A stretch of 64,000 nt of DNA from Bullera alba (Eukaryota > Basidiomycota > Tremellomycetes > Tremellales > Bulleraceae). Shown one piece after another: positions 23,187 through 36,876 of the stretch (position 1 is the stretch's first letter; every line of letters starts with the position of its first letter). The notes below the pieces were generated by a model that did not search any database, had not been told where the DNA came from, and saw nothing but the letters and a program-made list of their open reading frames with translations. The DNA lies in the NCBI GenBank assembly GCA_001600095.1, contig BCIX01000003.1, positions 930,001 through 994,000 on the forward strand, written 5' to 3'. The position numbers and the translations under genes were made by a program.

Positions 23187-24700
23187 TCAGGTCTCGGCAG
23201 ACCTCGGCGCCAAATGGGAATCACCTCACAACCACAGTCAACCACAGTATTGGCAATAGCGCGGAGCATTGTTTGATCGGCGATACAATTCACTTTATAC
23301 TCCGTTCCAGCGACCATGATCCACACCATCATCATCACGCCGGCCTCGTCGGCGATCACTCGGTTCCAGATGTGAAGGGAGACTGCAGGAGACGGACAAT
23401 TTCGGCCCTAGGGGCTAGTGTACGAGTACCTGTGGAGTGTTAAGGCTTGGAGTACGTGCAACATGCGAGCAGCGAGTTCTTTGATTGTTCATGTAAGCTT
23501 ATGAATACCCCCCTCTACCCCCCTCATTGTCCACAATATGCCGACAGATGGCCAAAGGACCCAACCTGACCCAACTATCTCCAACTATAGACCTTATTGA
23601 GCCCTATTGATCAAATCCAACCTGACACACTGACCCCCCAAGTAACTTAATGCTCCGGCGACGTGTCGTCAAGCACGAGGAAGCACGGCGTCACCCAACA
23701 GGGAAACATACGTTGATGGAACCGGGTGCCTGAGTGATAGCCATTGACTAGCTTCATTCTCAGACTCTCCGTCATGAATGCCTCGCTATACTTCCCCCTC
23801 TTGCGCAAGATCGTTAGCTTGGATCGTATCCGACCGCTCGGAGCGGATTGTCAAAGTTGGACAAGTGCCTCGACCCCATTAAGGGAATGAGGGGAAGGGG
23901 AGGGATCAGGTCGATGAGGCGAAGAGGGGACGAGGAAGGGTAGAGGAGTGAAGGAAAAGAAGCATCTTGAAAGTGGCTCTCATTGTGTGGCACAGTGTGC
24001 ACTGCACGAGCATGCTTCTACTGGACTTGGGTATATGGGATGAACTCGGTCTTATTTCTGTTCTCCCTCTTGTTCATCTCACTTGACATCAACGCACATC
24101 GCTAGCTCTGTCACCCAAAGCTTCTCCGCTCGTCGAACAAGCATAATCGGCCTGCGGTGACACCAAAGGACATTGCCGGGTAGGTCCACTTCAGCGCCCA
24201 AAGGCACCTTTGGGATCTTGAGAACGAGCCAAAGAGACCCAGAAGTTCACTACCTTCCTTCCTTTCACGTCGCAACCTTCCGAGTGGTGAGTCACAATGC
24301 ATCCGTCATTTGAGGTGTTCAGCTCGAGCTGGATGATATGCAGTCATGCATGCCGAGTCCAGCTATGATGAGGAGAGGGCTGAGAGTGCCACAGTGTAGC
24401 CGGTGGCGAAACATCACACCATCATCCACAGCCGGACACACACACACGCCACCCACTCAACCAACCCTCTGTCCAAACTATCCTCATCCACCATCCTCAT
24501 CACACTCGTCGCTCTGTGTCTTAACAGAGATACCCAGTGTATCGTATACATCCAACCAGTCGCAGTGACGAACGAGAAGAGAGGGGGTCGTTGGTGCATA
24601 CAGAGGACAGAGTGCGGAGGGAGCAAGTTGGTTGGCATACCACTTCTACGGTTGGACTGACCGAAGCCGCCAGCCGGTGCAGTTGTTGACGTGTTGACAT
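23187..24700. other. Gene-poor intergenic stretch
   Basis: No frame longer than about 85 codons looks coding. It contains a short ACACACACAC tract at 24439 and runs of C. Nothing was found that resembles an RNA gene, transposon or repeat array. Confidence 0.45.
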
Positions 24701-26001
24701 TGATCAAACAGCTCACCAGGACTCGAGCTGAATATAACCACCATAGCTTCTACCTCTCTCCTTCTTCATCTTCCTCGCATCGCGAAACATCTCCAACACG
24801 ATCTGAGAGTTTCGTCATTCGCCTTAAACCCTCATCTCACCTCGCTCACTTTGCTTAAAGCGAAAAGGCCAAATCCTCTCCTCAAAGCCATACCTTCGGA
24901 GCACTCTTGGTCCTTTCCTCTCGACGTTCATTAGCAAGCCTGGACCATCGAGAGAGATCAGCGACATCGTGAGTACTGTCCTCCCATCCCACTCTACTTC
25001 TCCCGTTTCAATCCTCGCTTCCCGTCAGCTGTATCAGCTCCATGCAGATCATATCCAGCCTTGGCCGGATCTGGTCAATAGGAATCGATCTTCCACCTTG
25101 GTCTAGTCCTCGCATGCCCGAGCATATCCGAGCCTACGCTGACGATTTTCTCCTCTTCTCCTGCTCGTCTCGATACCCCTTTGGCCCTGCGATTCCGGTC
25201 TCGTCGTCCATCCTCGTCTACCTCACCGCTCTGGGCGACTGCACGTCTCTGCTCCTCCCGAATCTTTATCGCTTCCATGTTCAATCTTCCATCCTTCAAC
25301 GGGATACCTTGGTACAAACCTCCTTTGGATCGACCTACCTTTCCAACATCAACATGACACCGACGCTACCGGCGCACCAGCAGCCTACCCACCCGATCTC
25401 CTACCCTCACCCCACGCTCCTTTGTCGTCTACCTCCTGGTCGCCGCGTCTCCGTCTGTCGCCTTCGTCGACCCATTCGGCTCGCGTTTCTAGCGCAAGGA
25501 GGTGAGTGGAGCTTTTCTGCTTCTCGCGGCGGCGTCGGAAGGAGGTGGCTATGCTGCGAGCACGCCGCATCGAGACCATGAGGGATATCTGCTCGGCTCT
25601 ACCCCTGCCACCTCCTGTCGCCTCCGTATGGTGATGGGAGAATGTTAGAGATATAGAGCTGACTAGTGTCTTCTCTCTCTGGCGCAGCTTACTCACCCTC
25701 CTCGAGCTCTACCGACCCCTCCACTATCCTTTTAAAGGCAGAGACGCTCGATATTGCTTTTCCCCATCGAACGACTCTCCTCGCTCAATCGTCTATCCTA
25801 GTGTAGGCCTTTCAGCGATAAAGACACCCATCCTCTCTGTCCTTTCATCCTCCCCTCTCTAGACCATCCTTGTTGCTCACCTCGATCTCCTCGAAATTTC
25901 GAGTCCCCATCACCACCAGACCCGCCGACAACAGTGGCCGCAACACCACACCTGCCATTTGGTGATACCGCTCGACTGGTGATACCCATTGATACCTCAA
26001 G
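24701..26001 (+). promoter_or_regulatory. Long, probably spliced 5' leader with an upstream ORF
   Basis: The stretch is strongly C/T-rich on the plus strand. A GTGAGTAC donor lies at about 24969. A convincing intron lies at 25502-25686: donor GTGAGTGG, branch CTGAC and acceptor GCGCAG. An ATG at 25042 opens a frame of about 150 codons up to this donor that stays open after splicing to a stop near 25799. Such a frame would be translated before the main start at 26002 and could repress it. Alternatively the frame is chance in biased sequence. Confidence 0.4.
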
Positions 26002-28749
26002 ATGGCGACCGTCCAGCTCCACAACTCCTTCGACGGTCCTCCCCGGCCCCAGACCCACCAGGGCGTCCACTCGTCCCCTGCTCCGTCGCCGAGGATTGTT
26101 CGACCATCCTCCCAAGCCTCGCTCCACCTAGCGCCCTCAAACTATTCGGTGGGTAACGAGGTCTCCAGTCCCGCCATGCCATACACCGCCTTTCCTGGTC
26201 AAGTTGGTAACGGTGCCCACGCCCAGCCGTACAGGCACTGCGTTCCAAGTGGCCTGTCCCTCCCTTCTCCTCACCAGTCCTACATGGGCAACTTCCCGAC
26301 CATTATGGGCGGAAATCTACCAAACTTCTGGCAGGGTCCAGCTCCCCTGTTCGACATGAGATCAGCCTCGGGTAATGGTCCATCCTCCCAACCCATGATC
26401 AGAACCATCTCGCATGCTCATCCTATGCAATCAGCCACCGAGCAAACCGCATCTTCGCGATACTCATCATCTCCCAACTCTGCCAACCACGACATCAACC
26501 TGGCTCCTCCTCACTCTGCGACCGGTGCAGCTCAACACCCCTCTAGTGCCAACACCTACTCGATGATCTCCATGGGACATGACCCCTCAGACCATCGACA
26601 CGTCAACCCTTCCATCTTCAACTCACAGCCCATGTCGAGATCGACCTCTGGGGCTTCCGAGGCGGCAGGTGAGATCAACACGAGGCTACTCACCCCTCAC
26701 TACGACTACCGCGAGTCTCCAAACACCCACGAGGTCGAACTTCGCAAAGTCTCCGATTCCCTTGGCGGTAGAGTCCCTTCAGGCCGATACTACCAGCATA
26801 CACTCTCCCCACATCCCGAGTATCCCAGCGAGTTCGCCCCGGCTCCTGCGTATACCGATCACAACGGCAACCTCGGTGATGGATCCGCCATATTCGGTGC
26901 CCATCCACAACCTGATATGGGATACCTCGGTTCCAACACGCCCAGAAACTGGGGTAACGACTTTGCCTTGTCGGCTGAGCGAGTCGAAATCAAGCCGGAC
27001 ATCACCTTTGCCGAGACCGACTACGAGCGAGAGCGAGCTCAGCAGATCATGAGCAACAAGAAGCTGCTGGCAGAAATCGGACTCGGTGGTGGGCCTACAG
27101 TGGGTATCGGGTTTCTTCAACGGAGTAGGTTCCCAGCTGAATCGAGTGTAGCACGTGCGAACCCGAGAAGTCAGTGGTGCCGGTACCGTCCGCAGACGTC
27201 AGGCGTCGACTCCCATGAAGAGACGGGTACCCTCCGAAGCGCCAAGTGAGTTGTCACTGTCTGTTGGGCGGTCGAGTTCGACTGACCTTCTGCTAGTCCG
27301 AGCGTCTCCGAGGATCGCTTCGTTACATCGTTCCACCACATACGTCGACCTCGATGGCAATCCCATCGAAGACCCAAGTGACGATGACGACGAGTACGAT
27401 TCCGACCAGGACCAAGATGACGAGGAAGAGTTCCGCCCGTCCAAGAGGTCCAAGGGTGGTTATCGCGGCGGCAGCAATCCCCGTCGAAACACCTCGCATA
27501 GCAACAAGAGGGTGAGTCGCCATCTCGATCATGTCCTCTTGCTTCAGCTGACCTATTCACTTAGGAGAGAAAGGAGCTGTCCCTATATAGCTTCTGTCAG
27601 ACTTGGGATCAAGTACCTCACCTATTCCCCTTGTTCTACTACACCCTGAACAACGACCTCACCATCAATCCCGACTCGGTGCCCCTGATCGGATCTATCC
27701 CATCGACCGCCACACCTGCGCAAAAGGCCGAGATGCTCCAGACCTACTTCCACCGAGGGCGAAGAGTCCTCGCTCAGCTCGACGCCTTCACCTCCAGATG
27801 TGACCGCAAGTACGAAGGCCCCGAAGCCAAGTGGGCCGAGCTGGACCATTCCACGAGGATCGCGATTCGAGATGTGAGGAGGAAGGTGGTCGAACGATGT
27901 GAGAATTACAAGTACACCCGAAGAGATATCCTAGACAAGTGAGCTCTATTGTCTTCGACCTGTGACCCGATAGCTGACGGTGGCAGGGTCGTTGGAAAGA
28001 ACAAGTGGCAGCCGATCGAGCATGGCCTTGTCGAATGGAAGAACGGCATGTCCAACAAAGATCCAGCGGGCGATTTGGCCAATGTGACTTTGACACTGCC
28101 AACGGCACCACCCTCGGTCTACGCTGCTCAACAGCATCAGTTCCAACGACAGGGCGATCAGCAACCGCCTCATCATCAGTCCTTGGTCCCTCAGATCGTC
28201 TACCCCGCCAGGCAGATCAAGTCGTTCCCCTCTCGAGCTCGATTGGTCTCTGGGACTCCCATGGCAACACCTAGGTCCATCAGCATTACCATGGGAGAAT
28301 CGACGTACGAGCCACCCTCGACCTCTCAATCGACTAGCGCCAATGGCAATGGTGGGGAATCGGGGTACAGTCGAAATGGGCATCAACTCCCTGCGACAGC
28401 GCCGCTTCTTGGGTATGGTTACCAGAATCAACTCTCGGCTCCAATGTACTCGTACTCGACACAGGGATCGGATCACCAAGCATCATCCTCGGCCACCAGC
28501 ACACATGTCAACGTGCCCATGAGCAGTCTCTCCCATGGATCCGCCGCTGAGAACATGACTCATTCCTCCCAGCCATCGCCCCTCCCTAGCGCCATGCAAT
28601 CGTCCTCTCCCGCCGCAGAAGCCAATGATACTTTCACCGCCAACACCTGGGACGAAGGTAGGGGCTTGGAGAGAAGTCGGAGCGGAGAAGACATTTTCGT
28701 CCAGGAGGACAGTGAAGATGATACCGCCGACCCGGTGTGGCAGGGATAG
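26002..28749 (+). CDS. Low-complexity, possibly nuclear protein of unknown family
   Basis: Exons are 26002-27099, 27152-27245, 27297-27511, 27565-27938 and 27987-28749; all introns are GT-AG and keep the frame, giving about 845 residues. The first 330 residues are Ser/Pro/His/Asn-rich. A short conserved-looking region follows (AERVEIKPDITFAETDYERE), then basic stretches (RTREVSGAGTVRRRQ, SKRSKGGYRGG) around an acidic run of Asp/Glu (near codon 430), suggesting nuclear targeting. The only clearly folded-looking part is exon 4: LYSFCQTWDQVPHLFPLFYY through RVLAQLDAFTSRCDRKYEG to NYKYTRRDILDKVVG. The C-terminal third is Gln/Ser/Pro-rich. I do not recognise the family. A transcriptional cofactor is possible, but no DNA-binding domain is visible. 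Confidence 0.8.
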
Positions 28750-29289
28750 GTCAACGAGTAGAGAAATTGGGGAGGATTAAGGATGGGAGAAGAACGTGAT
28801 ACCAAGACGAATAGAATGATACCCGGGCCAGTGACTCACTGTAAGATTTATGAGTATACCCTGTATAGTATAGTAAACACGTCCAAGACGGCAAGTCGGT
28901 AGATCGAGAAGATTGTATAGTTCGGTATTTATGATGTCAAATCTTACACTCAAGTGCGCTTGGACTGCTTCGAGGTCGATGGTGGGTTGCATGCTCAGCT
29001 GATGAGCAAAGTCCGTGTCACCACGACCAATGAGGAGGACGGCAAGAAATAAACAACGAAGATCGTCGGTCAAGGGGTGAGAGAAAGATTGGCTCGGTGT
29101 ATCGCGGGCCGAAGTGGAGGTTGTCCGATCGACCGAGTGGTGTCGATGGATGGTGGACAAGGCAGATCTTTGATTGAGCTATCCGTTGTTCATGATCTCC
29201 TTTGTGTCGCAATAATCACGACCCTCGACTCGCTCGCCCATCTACTTCAGCATTGCACCCTTCCCAGAAGACAGAGCATATTCAGCAAA
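28750..29289. other. Intergenic, tandem genes
   Basis: This contains the 3' UTR of the preceding gene and the promoter of the Dabb gene. A 127-codon minus-strand frame here has no family features and looks like antisense noise. Confidence 0.5.
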
Positions 29290-29795
29290 ATGGCACCCAT
29301 TACACACATCGGTGAGTCGCTCACTGCCATCCTGCGGTCCCTGTCAATCCGCTTACCTACTGTCCGCTAGTCGCATTCAACGCTCCGGCTGAGCATCAGC
29401 AGAGTCTAGCCAAAGGATTTCTCGCGCTCAAAGACGAGTGTAAGCGGGATGGAAGAGCCTACATAACTTCCATCAGGGCCGGCAAGCAGGTCAGCCCGGA
29501 GGGCAGGGACTATGAGACCACCTTAGTCTTCGTGCTCGAGTTCAAGGCGAGTCCGGGCCTGAACCCAACCCAGGGCTATGGTGGAACAGGACCTGATAAA
29601 CATGACAGACTCGAGAGGACATCGACTACTACATTGACCACGACCCCGCCCATCAGAGCTTCAAGGTATGTCTCGAGGACGATGGAGGAGATTGGCGCCC
29701 ATCGCTAACAATTTAACTCGTACTTACAGGATGCTATTCCTGGATGGGGCATCAAAGGCGCCGTGGTGCTCGACTTTGTGGACGGAGAGTTCTAG
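29290..29795 (+). CDS. Stress-responsive A/B barrel (Dabb) domain protein
   Basis: Four short exons starting with MAPITHIV. The first exon is 22 nt of coding sequence and joins to VAFNAPAEHQQSLAKGFLAL. The middle has ECKRDGRAYITSIRAGKQ and DYETTLVFVLEFK, then DIDYYIDHDPAHQSFKDA and a final exon with FVDGEF. The HIVAFN start, central VFVLEF strand and DPAHQSF segment fit the small dimeric alpha/beta-barrel Dabb family. Fungal members are stress-induced or of unknown activity. It is a complete single-domain protein of about 100 residues. No targeting signal is seen, so a cytosolic location is likely. Confidence 0.8.
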
Positions 29796-29996
29796 AAATC
29801 TAGCAATGGGTGTGGAATAAAAGAGACGATGCAAAACACGGACAGACTGCCTGCAGCTGCCCAAGGTCTAGGATAAAATTGAGACATGCTACGATGTCCA
29901 AGTATGACATGCAAGCGTGAAGATGCATAGTTTAAATGAGATACAGTGCACCTTCCGACTCGCCAGGCCATGGGCCACATCCGCCCTCCGCAGGCC

Positions 29997-31755
29997 TTAG
30001 GCATCCTTGATGTGGATGGATGGGCCTTTCGACGAGCCAAGCAGGATGTGGGTGATGCCCGAAGCTAAGACAGTCAGTGAGGTGCTTAAGGTGTTCACGG
30101 CTAGCCCGCTTGATCCACTCACTAGCCTTCTTCTTGGCCTGCTTTCTCGTGATGAGCGCATTATCGAGAGATGAAGCGTTTCGACCGCTTCCTTGAGCTG
30201 CTTGGGCAACTTCCCGCACGGAAGCGATAAGCTGCCTCGCGTTGGTCTCAATATCCTGTGGCTGGAAGCTCATCTAAGTACAAAATCAGCTAGTGTTCTT
30301 CACTCTCGAGCTGGATGTAGCAAAGATGTGTTCTAGACATACCCTGGCAATCTCTGCGAGAACAGCATCTTGTCAGCTTGCTCAAAAGCTGAACACAACT
30401 CGCGTTACTTACCCGCTTTGATCAGGCCCTCGTCATTGACCATCCAGTCAAAAGCGCCCTTTGCCTCTCGTATCCTCTCCACAAGCTCCTGCCCTTCTCC
30501 GACACCACCTCTCCTGACCGTTGGCATGAGACCTTTGGGACCCAGGAACCTGGCTAGATTCTGAGTCACCGAGGGTAAGAGTCCAGGTGTGGACAGGATC
30601 TTCGTTGGCTGAATCTCTCCCTCTAATAGCTGTTCGAAAAGGTCACTCGCACCGACATATGCGACTTTTTCCGCTTTGGCCAGTTTCTCCGACTCGGAAC
30701 CCGGTTCAGCAAAGACGAGCACGACGTCGACTGTCTTTCGCGGATCGGCGGCAAGGCTGACTCGGCCACGAAGAGAGCTATTCCGCGCATTGTCCTTCTC
30801 GTTCTTCGATCGCAGGTCGAGGGTGAGATTGACCGTTGCGCTAGGATTCTCCAACTCAATCGCCTGAGAGGGGAAGGTTAGTATGGTCGCTAGCAAGGCA
30901 AGCAGGATGTCCACTCACTCGGAGCACACCCAGGGCCTCGGGAAGCTCAACTAGCTCTGGTCGTATTTCCTTTCTCTTGCCTTTCTGCTTGAGCTTCCGA
31001 AGCCACCTAGGAGGCCTCGAGACAGAGGCTGTACTGGTGAAATCTCTGGCGGCGGTGTTGACGATAGGCCGAAGGAGACTCTGTGACGATGCCTATAGAT
31101 TATAACAGTCAGCCGTGGCCAGCAGGTCAGAAAGATAGCTACCCACGGCGGAGGCCCCGATCCTGGCGAGATTTCGAGCGGCCAAGCTGGTTGATCCGAT
31201 CATGTTGCTTGGATTGTCTTTATTCTCGGTAGGGAAATGCGTCGATGATACAGTCGTAGCTGTGGTCGGGGCTGATACTTGCGAGGGTGCCTTTGGAGTG
31301 TTCTTTCTTCGTGGTTTGGATTTACCCCAGCGAGCTCTGTCGTATTCCTCCTTGTTCTTCTTTTCAAACTTTCTCGCTCTATTCTCCAGGTGCTTGATCA
31401 ACTTTTTCCGCTCCTTCCAGTACAGGTCGTAAGGCGACTGATCCTTTTGCCTGTCCTTTGCGGCGGGTTGAGCTGGATCAGGGGACTGCGATGCTTCACC
31501 TGCTGAGTCCGCGGAAAGGTCGGTTTCGTTTAGCGCAGCAGATGAGATTTGCTCCGTCGAGTCCAAATCTCTCGTTAAATCGAGAGTGTTGTTCGTCGAG
31601 TCCGATGTAGAAGTAGTGTCCCACTCGGTCGGATCGAGGAGTGTGGCCGAATCTTCTTGCAGCAGGAGAGCGTCTATGCCATTCACCAAATCCTCCTCGT
31701 CCTCTAGATCCTCCTCCTCGTCCAGTTCGTCCTGATCCGAAATCTCGTGCTGCAT
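29997..31755 (-). CDS. MRPL1: Mitochondrial large-subunit ribosomal protein uL1m, with in-frame N-terminal extension
   Basis: The L1 domain spans about 30914-29997. It contains LRGRVSLAADPRKTVDVVLVF, the KILSTPGLLPSVTQNLARFLGPKG loop typical of L1, and a C-terminal half from SFQPQDIETNARQLI to THILLGSSKGPSIHIKDA. L1 forms the mobile stalk that guides E-site tRNA. The internal Met at 31203 (MIGSTSLAARNLARIGASA) starts a textbook mitochondrial presequence, which splices through GTGGGT to SSQSLLRPIV. The same frame stays open 184 codons upstream to an ATG at 31755. That extension is acidic at first, then highly charged (WKERKKLIKHLENRARKFEK). The true start is therefore uncertain: 31203 is the best for mitochondrial import, 31755 gives a longer form. 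Four or five introns. Confidence 0.85.
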
Positions 31756-32291
31756 GCCTAGAACGTGCAGGGCAACCTCTCACCTGCCTATCTCTGCGTG
31801 CCTGGTTTCGGCGCAACTGCGAGATTGATTACGTTAATCGAGCGAGGTTGATTTGGGTTGGCCGGCGGTAATTTTCCATTGGGGGCAAGTGTGATTGGGA
31901 GAGAGAGGGAGGGAGATAGCGACGACATCAACGACAGTCATTCAAACACTCTACCACACCTCGTCCTTTCACAACCTCTCCTTTGTAAGATCAAGCTAGA
32001 CAAGTCGTCCAGCATCATCTCTACAGATCCCCCAAATACCACCAAAAGACACACGTGTAAGTCCCAGCTTGGACCCTCCTTTCTCCTCTACCCCAACAAC
32101 AGCTCGGCCTCGCGGGAGAGAGAGTGTATGCAGGCGGAGATCGTCATGTAGCAGCTTGCTCGACAACGTGCTATATAACTTCATGTCTATGATATAGAAG
32201 GTTCTTTGCTGATCATTGTATCTTCTACCTCGTCCAATCGCATCCACAACATTACCACCACCATCAATTGATCGCATACCATCTCATCACA
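31756..32291. promoter_or_regulatory. Divergent promoter of uL1m and pyruvate kinase
   Basis: The right half is the pyrimidine- and A/C-rich leader of pyruvate kinase and contains a GTAAGT donor near 32056 right after an ACACGTGT palindrome. This suggests a spliced leader and perhaps an E-box-like site. The exact acceptor was not determined. No gene lies here. Confidence 0.45.
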
Positions 32292-34559
<2,268 letters not shown>

Positions 34560-34994
34560 ACCAACACTCGATCTCCTTCCAACGTGCTTTCGGCCATTCG
34601 GCCGGAACTCGACGATTGGTGTGCGCGGCCCGCAACAAAGAAAAACTCTAGGATTGCTTCGCAGCTACGGTACACAGAAGCAGATAGTGATCCCTTGCAT
34701 GATATATAGATGGTGTGAATGAATGGAATGAACAGGCAATGCTGGTACGGGGTAGATGTCTCTGGGGACTTGCTGGTGACGATGATGGCTGCACAGTTTA
34801 TTTCGGGTGGACATGGCCGAAACGCCGGTCGGACCTGGGAGATCTCGAGTCGCTGCTCCTGGTGAATGTTGAATGCACCTCACTCTATTCGTGGATCACC
34901 CAGTCACTGTCGTCAACTCGCAGGGAGCTGTGCGGTCCGCGATCCTCCGTCTCCATAAGTATCCGGGAACATCTATCGAAAAGGAGTCAGCACT
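34560..34994. other. Intergenic, pyruvate kinase 3' UTR and OAC1 promoter
   Basis: No coding frame was found. A TGCATGATATATAG segment occurs at 34697-34710. Nothing else stands out. Confidence 0.5.
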
Positions 34995-36566
34995 ATGGCT
35001 TCAGCATCCACATCAAGTATTCCGGGCAATGTGTCTGTCCCGACGCCGGCACGGGCCATTGTCGCCCCACTCAGTCTCTGGGAGAGCTTCATGTGTGGAG
35101 GTATAGCGGGATGTGCTGCCGTGACTGTGTGTGAGTGAAATGTGTCGTCTTACTGCTGGAATGAATCGGTGGTCGTCGTGAGTCGAATTGATGGATACTT
35201 TTAGCCAACATGCCCGAGGTGCTCAAAACCCGACTGCAGCTACAAGGAGAGCTGCAGCGTGCGGACAGCAATGCGCCAAGAGTATATAAGAACGTAGGAG
35301 ACGTGCTGGTCAAGACATGGCGGAATGAGGGCATCAAGGGTCTCCAAAGAGGGTTGTTCCCAGCTGTGAGTGGTAGTTCCTCGCCGGGACGCACTATGCA
35401 AGTATGTCAAGGGTGATATGCTGACCACTACTCGTAGTATGGATACCAAGTGAGTAGACATCTCAATCAATTCCATCCGAGTTGTTTGCCAGTCACTCGA
35501 TATAAGGCGAAAAGATGCGGCAGGGATATTGAGCTGATGGCAATCGTAGATCTTGCTGAATGGATCGAGACTGGGCTTCTACGATGCTATTCGAGTCAAC
35601 CTCAATAAACTACTTGGTGTCCCCGAAACGGCAGGGAACTTCGGGACTGCCATGACAGCAGGTGCTCTCACTGGATGCATTGGTGGTGAGTCGACCGAAG
35701 CGATAGGATACCCCATCTCTTTTGGGCGTTGACCATGCACTAGCCGCTCTTGGATCTCCACTGTTCCTGGTCAAAGCGAGAATACAAGCGTACTCGCCTG
35801 CTCTTCCCGTAGGAGCCCAGCACCACTACAAAAACTCAAGAGACGCTCTTGCGCAAATAGTCAAAGAAGGTGGAATTAGGGGTCTATGGAGAGGTGTCAA
35901 TGCTTCCCTGCTGAGAACGGCAATGGTGAGTACATCGAGCTTCGACACGTGCATGTCATGGCAGGTCTGGGACATGGGCTGATATATGGTGCTCCCAGGG
36001 TTCATCCGTCCAACTGCCCTCTTACAACTTTGGTAAATCGCTCTTAGTCAAGAATGGCTTCGGCGAAAACTCGTATTGGACCTATGTCACCGCGAGCATG
36101 TTGTCCGGAGTGTGTGTCTGCGCGGCCATGCAGCCGGCTGACACTGTCCTCACGAGAGTGTACAATCGTGAGCTGGAAGCCTTCTGCATGCCTGGAATGC
36201 CAGCTCATGTGGTGTCATCTAGAACCCACGATCAAAGACCCTATAACGGGTCGGGTTAGGGGTACACTGTACAACAACCCGATAGACTGTCTGTGGAAGA
36301 CGTTCAAGGCAGAGGGTATCGCAGGGTGGTACAAGGGTGAGCAAACAACGTTGCGGTGATGTCGATTGCTGACGTCCGGAGTCAGGTACCACCGCTCATT
36401 TCATGAGAATCTTCCCTCATACCGTCATAACGCTTGTCGCAAACGAGGTAAGCTGTGTCTTTGCTATATATCCGATACCGAGACTGACACGCTGTTCTTG
36501 CAGTTCGTCATGAACCAGTACAGGAAGATCCGGTCGACAGTAGCAGCAGAGCCAAAGGCCTTGTAG
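34995..36566 (+). CDS. OAC1: Mitochondrial oxaloacetate/sulfate carrier
   Basis: An inner-membrane SLC25 carrier, yeast Oac1 type, exchanging oxaloacetate, sulfate and related anions. Three repeats are visible. Repeat 1 has FMCGGIAGCAAVT and PEVLKTRLQLQ. Repeat 2 has GSPLFLVKARIQAYSP with the unusual PLFLVKAR form of the carrier motif, which Oac1 shares. Repeat 3 has QPADTVLTRVYN. The segment GSSVQLPSYNFGKSLLVKN and the C-terminal APHTVITL-like block (FPHTVITLVANEFV) also fit. The start MASASTSS at 34995 is the first ATG in frame and is followed by a short Pro/Ser N-terminus. About eight introns. Stop at 36566. Confidence 0.88.
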
Positions 36567-36876
36567 GAGCAGTACGAGGGAGCTGTACCACGCGTATTAG
36601 TCCAGACTGGACGCATATCACGCATCTGTCATATCCAATGCATAACACATACAACCCAACGGCCATAGTGTCGATCCTGAGACACTGAGTCAAATGCAAG
36701 ACGGGCACGTTGACCTCTCTCTAATCGCCCTCTGACCTTAGCTGACCACGCTGGACTCGAAAAGTGGAGGTCTCGGAGAAGCGCATGCCAAAAGTTCGAT
36801 TCTGTTGTCGCTCCATTGCTCGACCCTCTCACTTGATTCTCGTTCGCCCACTCTTTGCTATATAGACATCACCAGC

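Noticed and set aside
25130..25170. YADDFLLFS string resembling a reverse transcriptase active site
   Set aside because: It occurs in the leader ORF at 25042, but no other reverse transcriptase motif, Gag or RNase H lies nearby on that strand. A short match in C/T-rich sequence is probably chance.
27171..27560. His/Arg-rich minus-strand frame of 129 codons
   Set aside because: It is the exact antisense of the acidic Asp/Glu exons of the plus-strand gene, which have correct splice sites.
28777..29160. 127-codon minus-strand frame
   Set aside because: It lies in the 3' UTR and promoter between two plus-strand genes, lacks a family match and shows no start context.
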